Assembly (NCBI GenBank): GCA_902805475.1
Contig: CADCSX010000003.1
Span: forward strand, 3,348,001-3,412,000
Length of the DNA stretch: 64,000 nt
From: Entonaema liquescens
Taxonomy: Eukaryota; Ascomycota; Sordariomycetes; Xylariales; Xylariaceae
Reading direction: 5' to 3'
This document shows positions 56,864-64,000 of the stretch, piece by piece. A program made the translations under genes and the position numbers. The notes under the pieces were generated by a model that was given only the letters and a program-made list of their open reading frames with translations, searched no databases and had not been told where the DNA came from. Each line of letters starts with the position of its first letter. Positions within the stretch are counted from its first letter, which is position 1.

Positions 56864-58235
56864 TAGATGGGGCATATTGGGAGATCTGTATTCCAGAGAG
56901 ATTCTAGGTATGCAAGCAATCTCCCTATTGCTTAGATTCAATATCTATCTGGGTTAGGGGAGATGCGTCACCAGTAGCCATGAAGAAGCGGTGTACAATA
57001 AGGTGACTGGGGTATCTTAAGCAACAGTAAAAGTGAGAGTCTCTTATGACGCATGATATATGTTTGTTTATGGTAGTTAGTTAACTGATATAAGATTGAG
57101 TTTAAGTGACGTCTATACTGGATGGAATTTTGAAAATCTTTGAGAAGGGCGTATGACCTCCAACTACTTTATTGTATATCATATATCAACATACAACTGA
57201 CAAGTCTGAAAGAAGCACCTGATAAATATGATTATAGAGCAAACATAAAGATTCGAAGGACAAATATATACAATTCAGCTGTTTAGTTACTACTAGAACC
57301 AGAGGGGTTCTCAGTCTTCTGCAAGTTGTAGCGATGGAGGCAAATGCGGAGTGTGGGGGAAGAGAACGCTATGTAGTACCAGTGTGCCAAGGCGGGGGAG
57401 TTTACCGCGCCGAGAAAAGAGAGATCCAATCCGTCCCCAGCTGTGTGGTGCTGGACCACTTGTAGATGATGATCATACGTGAAACTCAAATACTCGATGT
57501 AACATTTAAATGGTGATAGCGTTGACGAAGTTGTCACTTGACATACTGTTCGAGTTTAGCGAGCCTTAATGCGTGTCTTTGAACCTATTTGAACCTAGAC
57601 ATATCTGGACTGGATACCACCCAACCTATATGGAAATTTGATTTTCGAAAAGCACGTCAAGTGTACAGGTGATAATAAAGACGATAATGTTAAGATTTAA
57701 GAGAGCCACACTTGTACGTGGGGATTTTACTCTTTCCCTGTATGGTAGTAGGACCCGAAGTTTGGTTATCTCCATATTATTACCGTCACTATTACATGAT
57801 GTACATATTCTATACCTGGGGTGGCTTGGCTGTGTTAGCCATTTCGTTTCTTTGTTAATTTCGCATGCATCTTCTCAGATTGTGGGAATTCCAATAGTAT
57901 CTGTGCCTCAACTGAAATTTCAATTACGGTTGTGCGACTTTTATAATACACACGCGTGCGCAAGCGCGTATAAATAATAAATAATAATAAAGAGATACGA
58001 CTTCTATTTCGTACCTTAATGTACCTAATAATCTTTTACGGAGATACGTACCTATCTATTTTTACCTTTGAAGCTTAGGGGGTTCAGCACCGCATCGGCC
58101 ACTAAGAAGTCTGTGTCACGCTTGCCCAAGTAATACTTAATAACAACCTGAAATAAGGGGCATTCAAAACCACCTAAAACCACTACACCTGTATTACCCC
58201 AGCTGGCGGCAGCCCGGTTAGTTAGGCCAGTTAAT

Positions 58236-58262
58236 CCAGTCAGTCCAGTCAGTCCAGTCAGC
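58236..58262. repeat. Tandem 9-base repeat (CCAGTCAGT) x3
   Basis: Three copies of CCAGTCAGT, the last with one change, about 730 bases before the ubiquitin-fold gene. On the other strand it makes a GLTGLT frame that is a by-product and not a gene. Confidence 0.85.
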
Positions 58263-58776
58263 GCCATAACTTGTTGGAAGTTGATCGACCAGGTCTCATT
58301 CGCGGTTTCCCAAATGCAAAATAATCTAAGTGCTATGTTGTCTTGTCAATGTCACTTATGAAGAGCGGCACTCAAAACTCGACTTTTTTGTTCGTCCTTG
58401 GAATTTTCAGTTATCCTTGAAATTAAAATCTGAATTGATCTCATCTATCCTTTTTTTTTTTTCTTCTTCCTTGTCTCCTGCACAAGGTTAAACCTGCCAA
58501 TCCGGTTCGTTAGACCCGTGCAGTAACATCATCACCATCTTTTTTTTTTTTTACTCGCAGTGACTGGCTGCATCTTTCCCGCGTCGCCTTTACAATCTCC
58601 TATCCTATAATCACTTGTCATTGTTTTCCCCTTGCAGTATCAATTCGGCAATCTCCCCAACCCCATTGCATTCGTTTCATCTGCGTGTTTTTCCATGGCA
58701 GGATCAGGAATAGGCGAGAGCGACAAATAATAATCAAGTGTGTACTCAATTGTACTGCATAAACCAAGTATTCGAT

Positions 58777-58800
58777 AATTCGACAATTCGACAATTCGAC
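58777..58800. repeat. Tandem 8-base repeat (AATTCGAC) x3
   Basis: Three perfect copies of AATTCGAC, followed by two degraded copies up to about 58815, about 200 bases before the start codon of the ubiquitin-fold gene. Confidence 0.85.
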
Positions 58801-58994
58801 AATCCCCGACAATCCTTCCTTTGAAACGAGGCGCACCCTTTTTTACACCAACGAAACGCACCCCTCGAATGCTGCTGACGTCCATTCCTTTTCCCGGTTA
58901 TTTCAACTCCGTAATTGCGCGCAGCCGTCAGCATCTGCACGACAAATTTCGATATACCGGCTCTTAATTACCTTCCACTCGGTCGCAATTAATC

Positions 58995-59799
58995 ATGGCG
59001 GATGCAACACCTCCTTCTGTAGGTGGAGATCAAGGACCTAAAGAAGAAAGGTTGGCGATTAATCTACCTGCGGGCGACGTCGAGATGGAGGATTTATCTC
59101 AAGCTCAACCCAAACCACCCAACCCAGACACCAATCTAGATGTTTCAGAGTCTCAAAACCACGATTCCGAGTCTACCCCAGCCCCAGTACCCGTACCGGA
59201 TAAGGATCCACCGAATGACGAGGCGACATCATTGAAAGCCAGCGGCAAGATCCAACCCGACGGCGATGATCATGACCTGACCATAGACCCTGTCGAACCC
59301 AGCGGTGAATCTCCCAGCAGTGATTTGGTGGTTGATATAATGCTTCTTTTAACCTCTGGCGCCCGACATCCTTTTCGCATCGACGAGAAATACTTGGCCA
59401 AGCGGAATGTCACTGTGACGGGAAAGACAGAAGATGGAAAATTGGACCCGTTCAGCATCACGGTCTATACCTTAAAAGAGCTTATATTAAGAGACTGGAG
59501 AAAAGAATGGGACCAACCGCCGAGGGAACCTAGTGCTATAAGGCTCATTCACTTTGGCAAATTGTTGGAAGATAGAAATCAACTTAGCCGTACGTACAAC
59601 CTCCCTTCTTTCCGCACTGTTCGAGACATATTTGGGCGATGAGATACTAAATTCTGCAGATTACCACTTCAGCCTTTCTAGGAATGTTGTTCACATGACT
59701 ATCAAACCGCAAGACTTGATAGATGAAGAGGAAGCTGCCAAAAAGGTTAAGGAGTCTGGGAGCCACAGCGGCCGCAGCGGATGCTGTGTCATCTTATGA
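58995..59799 (+). CDS. Membrane-anchored ubiquitin-fold (MUB/UBL3-like) protein with CaaX end
   Basis: A ubiquitin-like protein held on membranes by a lipid; animal and plant relatives (UBL3/MUB) recruit E2 enzymes or sort proteins into small vesicles. Two exons (58995-59589 and 59660-59799), GTACGT-TGCAG intron, 244 residues. The first 110 residues are acidic, Pro/Ser-rich and disordered. The ubiquitin fold follows from VVDIMLLLTSGARHPFRIDE through ITVYTLKELILRDWRKEWDQ, then AIRLIHFGKLLEDRNQL, then NVVHMTIKPQD. The end is SGRSGCCVIL: CVIL is a CaaX box whose final Leu favours geranylgeranylation, and the adjacent Cys could be palmitoylated. There is no C-terminal Gly-Gly, so conjugation is unlikely. 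Confidence 0.85.
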
Positions 59800-60522
59800 T
59801 CTAGCCTTTATAAGTAACAACTGATTTTTTTCAACTAGCGAGCATCCTCTCGATGCGGTGATATCATAACCTTGTTCTAGAACTGCCCCAAACCGTTGGG
59901 GAGCAACATAGGCGAGTTGGGGCAATTGGGCATATGCTACGGAAATGATTGCGGATTTTTTGGGCATCGGACGGCGCGATAGGGTTGATTTCAGCGGCTG
60001 AGATTGAAGCGTAATCCATCTCCACGATGCGTTTTCTATGTCATGGGAGATTAGAATTCCCTCTGAATTTAGCCTGGAGTACAACATTGATGGCTCGAAA
60101 GAAGGGGGAATAGGGTTGAGGAAGACCTCAACAGCTCTCTTTACGTGTTCTGTTTTTGTACAGCACTAGAGAAACAGGCCTATATCCGGCGCAGTTTGTT
60201 GTGTTTATAGTACTTGCACTTTACCGGTCTTACCGACCATATAAACGATTAATGTGGGTTAGCATACCACTGTCTATACGTTAATATGGATCTATTGTAG
60301 TCATATAGCTGTTATATTATTGTGCTGAGCATGACTGTGTGGTAAAGTCTTCGTAGGGTCGAATGTCCATACGCTACCTATTTCGTGATGTAGCAGCATA
60401 GAGTATGCTCTGATTCATGTCCATCAACCTGAAGCTACTACTACCATGGTTGAACTTTACTTTGGTGTCCACCACCGGACACTGTTATGCCGATTGCCAA
60501 GATGCTATATCAAACCACACAC
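59800..60522. other. Spacer between convergent genes
   Basis: About 720 bases between the ubiquitin-fold gene and UMP1, both ending here. No supported gene; a minus-strand frame at 59794-60087 is unrecognised. Confidence 0.45.
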
Positions 60523-61042
60523 CTAGATCTTCAGCTTCCGCTCCATCTCCTCATGTACAGGCACAGAAGACCGCTGCTCCTCGCCAGTAAACACATCCTC
60601 CCAGCCGAGCGAGGCCTCTCGTCCGCGCAGGATATCCTCATGGGGGCTCCTGACGCCGGAGCCACCGCCGAGGGCCATGGGGCGCCACTCGCCGTCGCGG
60701 GTGATCTTAAGCTCCATGCCGCGGCGGACGGGCTCGGCGACGCCGAAGGTGCGGCGCAGGCTCTCCATGCGCAGGGCCTCCTGGGTCGACTCCCAGGCCT
60801 TGAGGCGGGCTTCGAGCGGGTGGCGCGAGACGGGAGCAGGAGAGTCCGTGGAAGAAGGGGACGGACCGACGCCGTGGCGTAGCGTGTCGTGGACGCCGGG
60901 GGCGGAGGGCGCCGACGTGTTGGTCGCTTTGAAGGTGCTGCTGTGGCCTGAGGGGGGACTATGCGCATTGACTGGGATGGGAGGAGGTGGGTTAGCTTGG
61001 TGGTGGAGTTGGGGGAGGAAATATAGGTTTGAAGCTTACCAT
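60523..61042 (-). CDS. UMP1: Proteasome maturation factor UMP1, with a one-base frameshift
   Basis: Ump1 is the assembly chaperone of the 20S proteasome; it holds half-proteasomes and is degraded when they join. Exon 1 is the ATG alone (61040-61042) with donor GTAAGC; exon 2 is 60523-60971, restoring MSMRIVPP. The body reads SAPSAPGVHDTLRHG, then HPLEARLKAWESTQEALRME, then SLRRTFGVAEPVRRGMELKI, then SPHEDILRGREASLGWEDVF and TGEEQRSSVPVHEEMERKLK, all family features. Between MRIVPP and SGHSSTFKAT the frame shifts at a run of six G on the plus strand (60952-60957). Seven would restore a protein of 150 residues, the usual Ump1 length. Homopolymer loss in the consensus is much likelier than a pseudogene. 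Confidence 0.88.
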
Positions 61043-61549
61043 TTTGGCGGTGGGGGAATATTAATATGTTTCTGCTTTTGTGCTCTGTTTTTGTAACTCG
61101 TAAATATCGTCGAATTTATCGGGTTGGGATATTTGAAGAGAGGTAGTGGTTTAATAGTAGCTTGGTACCTTAGAGATAGTGGTGGTGGATATGCTGCGTG
61201 GTGGTTGATAGTGGGTTCGATATGTTAAGGGAAGCTTGAGCAGGCTGCCAGGAGCTTTCGTGTTTGGAGCCTTGCCAAGCCCGGAGGTGCAACTTGACGG
61301 CAAGAACTAAGGCGGTCCTTGCGTCAACTTTTAGGTTACGTAAGGCTAACGGGAATGTGTGGACCTCAAACCTCGTTAACGCCGAAATATCGGATGTATT
61401 CAAATTCGAAAACTGCATTCAAGCCTTTAGGCCTTTTAATGTGAGTTGACGAAGTTGACTCACTGACTCACTGACTCACTGACTCCCTCTGATGCTACAA
61501 ACTCAGTTTTATAACTGTTGGAAGGGTTTATAATGATCCAATTGACATA
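61043..61549. promoter_or_regulatory. Divergent promoter of UMP1 and the ABC ATPase gene
   Basis: About 500 bases between two start codons. It contains the tandem TGACTCA boxes listed separately. No other element was recognised. Confidence 0.5.
61456..61485 (+). promoter_or_regulatory. Three tandem TGACTCA (Gcn4/CPC-1 type) boxes
   Basis: An 8-base unit TGACTCAC is repeated three times exactly (61456-61479) with a partial fourth copy. TGACTCA, at 61456, 61464 and 61472, is the consensus site of the bZIP amino-acid-control factor (Gcn4/CPC-1/CpcA). The array ends about 65 bases before the ABC gene start codon. Function is inferred from the motif only. Confidence 0.6.
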
Positions 61550-63526
61550 ATGCGGTTCCCTTCAGGTCGTCCTCCGGTAATAAATATTACCAATGGCACT
61601 TTTTATCGTCATCACCCAGGGGCAAACTCCATACATCCGAACCCGTCCCTGTTTAGAAATTTGAATTTCACACTCCCATCTGCGACGGAGCCACCGACGC
61701 ATTGGTATGTAGTTGGCCCGTCCCTCAGTGGAAAAACAACATTTCTGGAACTCCTTAAAGGAAGTCACCTCTGCTTTCCTCCAACTGCACGGAGCTATCC
61801 TTATTTATCTACGGACGCCGTACCTCATCGGTTGAGAGTACCGCATAAAGCTATTCGATATGTAGGCTTCAACAACAATGACTTCAATTCTAGCGTTACT
61901 ACCTCGGCATACTTATCCGCCCGTTACGAATCTAAGCGTGAGATTACCGATTTCTCTCTTCGAGACTTCCTCCTGGGTAACACTGAGCTTAACTCCTTGA
62001 AATCACCGACGGAAGATGGACTGGACCCAGCCTTACTGGATCGGGTGGTAAGGGATTTGAAGCTTTCCGAGTTACTAGATCTTCCTGTTTCGTTTCTGAG
62101 TAACGGCCAAGGACGAAGAGCTCGAATCGCCAGGGCTCTTCTCACCGCACCAGAAGTGTTGTTACTCGATGAGCCGTTTATGGGTCTGGACCCGCCTACA
62201 GTGGCCGGGTTAAGTCCGCTTTTGCACGCGCTGGCAAGCAAAGCTAGCCCGAGGTTGGTATTAAGTGCCAGACCGCAAGACCCAATCCCCGATTGGATTA
62301 CCCACCTGGTCTATTTGAGGGGTGACTGTCAAGTAGGAGCAATAGGTGAGAAGGAAGCTGTGTTAGAAGAATTGAGGGGTTATGTTCGACGCATATGGAA
62401 TGGATCCTCGAAAGAAGACGAGAATTTACCAGTTCATAATCTTGTGCAAACTGGTAGAATACTAACTGCCAAAGGAATACAAGGGGAACCACTGATGGGT
62501 GAAGATGCCTCGAAAGGCGAAAATTTAACAATTATTGGAGATACGGATGTATCAAGGAGGATTGGAGAGCCCGTTGTGGAGATGAATGGATGTAAGGTTC
62601 AATATCGCGGTAAAGTTGCACTTGGAAACTGGAAGCAACAAATAGACGGTGAAGAACGTGAAGGGCTTGTATGGACTGTCCGAAGAGGAGAGCGGTGGGG
62701 TGTATTTGGGCCCAACGGTTCAGGCAAAACAACAATTGTTTCCCTCATCTGTTCTGACCATCCTCAAACCTATTCACTTCCTATAAGACTCTTTGGTAGA
62801 AGTCGACTACCAGAGCCTGGTTCTGGCGAATTGCCTCTGACATTCTGGGATATTCAATCGCGAATTGGACACTCAAGCCCTGAGATCCACCAACACATGC
62901 CCCGAAACCTCACGGTTAGACAAGTAGTTGAAAATGCGTGGGCGGACACGTTTCTTTCAAAAGCTAAACTCGACAGTCAATCCACAAAAAAGGTCGAGGC
63001 TTGTTTACGATGGTTCGAAGCTGAGCTGAATCCAGCTTTTGTAAGACATCCAAAGTCTGCAGCTGATGATATACAGACTACCACCAATTTGCAGTGGGCA
63101 GATCAATACATGTTTGGAGAATTATCCTTTTCAGCACAGCGAGTCGCGCTCTTCCTCCGAGCCATTATTAAGAACCCAGATATCGTCGTCTTAGATGAGG
63201 CATGTAGCGGTATGGACGACGGCGTCCGGAATCGCTGTCTACTCTTCCTGGAACATGGGGAGGAAAAGACTTATACGAAACGCGAAGATGGCTCTGAGGT
63301 CGTAGTCCAGAGCGAGGCATCAAAGTCAGGCACCGTTAAAGTCGGGGGTCTAAACAATAACCAAGCTCTAATATGCATTAGTCATATCAGAGAGGAAATA
63401 CCAGACTGCATCAGAGAGTGGATATGTCTGCCTGAAGCTAATTCAGGACAACCTGCCAGATTTGGTATCTCCAAGGCTCCCCTTGGGCGCGACGAAAACA
63501 GCTGGAGACAGATATGGGGAATGTGA
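61550..63526 (+). CDS. Twin-cassette ABC ATPase (ModF-like / yeast YDR061W-like)
   Basis: A soluble ABC protein with two nucleotide-binding domains and no membrane domain, so not a transporter on its own. A single exon of 658 residues. Domain 1: Walker A GPSLSGKTTF (about residue 56), signature-like SFLSNGQGRRARIARALL, Walker B VLLLDEPFMGLDP, then LVLSARPQDP in place of the usual switch His region. Domain 2: Walker A GPNGSGKTTIVSLI (about residue 387), signature FGELSFSAQRVALFLRAIIK, Walker B IVVLDEACSGMDD and switch CISHIREEIP. In domain 2 the LSGGQ signature is LSFSAQ, which is unusual. The closest match I know is the uncharacterised yeast YDR061W group. A mitochondrial location has been suggested for such proteins, but the N-terminus here is only weakly basic. 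Confidence 0.87.
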   Translation: MRFPSGRPPVINITNGTFYRHHPGANSIHPNPSLFRNLNFTLPSATEPPTHWYVVGPSLSGKTTFLELLKGSHLCFPPTARSYPYLSTDAVPHRLRVPHKAIRYVGFNNNDFNSSVTTSAYLSARYESKREITDFSLRDFLLGNTELNSLKSPTEDGLDPALLDRVVRDLKLSELLDLPVSFLSNGQGRRARIARALLTAPEVLLLDEPFMGLDPPTVAGLSPLLHALASKASPRLVLSARPQDPIPDWITHLVYLRGDCQVGAIGEKEAVLEELRGYVRRIWNGSSKEDENLPVHNLVQTGRILTAKGIQGEPLMGEDASKGENLTIIGDTDVSRRIGEPVVEMNGCKVQYRGKVALGNWKQQIDGEEREGLVWTVRRGERWGVFGPNGSGKTTIVSLICSDHPQTYSLPIRLFGRSRLPEPGSGELPLTFWDIQSRIGHSSPEIHQHMPRNLTVRQVVENAWADTFLSKAKLDSQSTKKVEACLRWFEAELNPAFVRHPKSAADDIQTTTNLQWADQYMFGELSFSAQRVALFLRAIIKNPDIVVLDEACSGMDDGVRNRCLLFLEHGEEKTYTKREDGSEVVVQSEASKSGTVKVGGLNNNQALICISHIREEIPDCIREWICLPEANSGQPARFGISKAPLGRDENSWRQIWGM

Positions 63527-64000
63527 GGAACCGTTTTACAGTTCTACTACAAAAATACCTATTTACTTGACTGGAACTCCACCATCTTTGGTTTACTATG
63601 GCCAATTTATAGGCAACATGATAACATCCAATTGATGATGGCCGATATTCGTAAGTCCGCATTGGATAGTTTACATCCGGCGATGTAATATACACCAAAT
63701 TACGTGTCCTACTCGGCTTAGAGTGCAGGGTGTGTGTACGCCATCGTGCGAGGAATTAATTCGCCGAAATCCGCATTTAAACAAAATGCGGAAAGGTCGG
63801 TTAAAATAAACATGCAAGGTACACGATGCGTCAAGCAAGTCAGGTTAAGCGCTGCGCTATTCAAGATTTGGGGTTACCGTTTGACGTGGGGAATTGGGGC
63901 GCAGGCTGATTCGTTGCTGGGCAACGCACAAACGCTGGCGCATCCCCAAAAAACAAAGGTCTTGTTTAAGGCTACTTTTTTGAGGGTTTTGAGCTACATT
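63527..64000. other. Right-edge spacer
   Basis: About 470 bases after the ABC gene. A short inverted pair around 63769-63793 (AATCCGCATTT / AAATGCGGA) could form a hairpin of about 7-8 base pairs; its role is unknown. No gene is supported. Confidence 0.4.

Larger units (their letters stand above)
54546..58994. other. Long gene-poor region holding a MITE and small repeats
   Basis: About 4.4 kb with no supported gene. It contains a 274-base MITE (56590-56863), many short TAGGTA/TACCTA tracts around 54960-55070 and 55545-55560, and, in the last 600 bases, T-rich runs and two small tandem repeats in front of the ubiquitin-fold gene. Frames such as 57669-57977 and 56163-56390 are unrecognised. 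Confidence 0.5.

Noticed and set aside
58052..58267. Protein with GLTGLT repeats on the minus strand
   Set aside because: It is a by-product of the 9-base tandem repeat, without other coding features.
1..64000. tRNA, rRNA or CRISPR loci
   Set aside because: No cloverleaf-like or ribosomal sequence was recognised by eye, and CRISPR arrays are not expected in a fungal nuclear genome; a tRNA scan would be needed to exclude tRNAs fully.

Overview
The window is nuclear DNA from a filamentous ascomycete (Pezizomycotina, most likely Sordariomycetes; that rank is an inference). Genes are broken by short introns of about 49-102 bases with GTRNGT donors and CTAAC-like branch points. The gene families are fungal: a Zn2Cys6 regulator, a HET-domain protein, DUF6601, a Dal5-type MFS permease, an LysM protein beside a subgroup-C chitinase, and a flavin-carrier/TRP-like channel. 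A transposon in the window also carries the mark of repeat-induced point mutation (RIP), which is specific to fungi. All introns below were placed by hand by matching reading frames, so boundaries marked uncertain should be treated as models.

Layout. 0.5-2.2 kb: Dal5-like MFS permease (+). 4.6-6.9 kb: Zn2Cys6 regulator (-). 7.9-9.1 kb: DUF6601 membrane protein (+). 9.17-11.05 kb: a 1.87-kb RIP-destroyed DNA transposon with 47-base terminal inverted repeats. 12.6-13.4 kb: disordered Pro/Arg-rich protein (+). 16.4-19.0 kb: TRP/flavin-carrier channel (+). 20.0-20.4 kb: orphan of 125 residues (+). 20.8-22.4 kb: BBE-type FAD oxidoreductase (-). 22.7-25.3 kb: HET-domain protein (-). 26.2-27.7 kb: 499-residue orphan (+). 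27.8-30.0 kb (-) and 30.9-36.6 kb (+): a divergent multi-LysM protein / giant GH18 chitinase pair. 37.4-39.6 kb: type-B carboxylesterase (+). 40.0-42.1 kb: TTI2 (+), convergent with the Fig4-type SAC phosphatase at 42.2-45.2 kb (-). 47.7-48.1 kb: 117-residue orphan (+), convergent with EMC4 (-). 49.8-52.5 kb: beta-adaptin (+), divergent from EMC4. 53.2-54.5 kb: Ser/Thr-rich membrane protein (-). 56.59-56.86 kb: a 274-base MITE. 59.0-59.8 kb: prenylated ubiquitin-fold protein (+). 60.5-61.0 kb: UMP1 proteasome chaperone (-), divergent from a twin-cassette ABC ATPase at 61.5-63.5 kb (+).

The left half (to about 40 kb) is accessory in character: transporter, regulator, transposon relic, incompatibility gene, secreted chitin-active proteins, and long empty spacers. 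The right half is mostly conserved housekeeping: TTI2 (PIKK assembly), Fig4 (PI(3,5)P2 turnover), EMC4 (membrane-protein insertion), beta-adaptin (vesicle coats) and UMP1 (proteasome assembly).

The most useful observations are: the RIP relic, whose two terminal repeats differ only by transitions and whose surviving C and G are almost all in CpG; a MITE with perfect 32-base inverted repeats and a TA duplication; three tandem Gcn4-type TGACTCA boxes before the ABC gene; a GC-AG intron; and four otherwise intact genes (esterase, TTI2, beta-adaptin, UMP1), each one base short modulo 3. The four shifts lie in or near homopolymer or C-rich stretches, which points to consensus errors rather than four pseudogenes. 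I did not find an obviously new multi-gene system. The nearest candidate is the LysM/chitinase pair, because about 1,100 C-terminal residues of the chitinase are unexplained.
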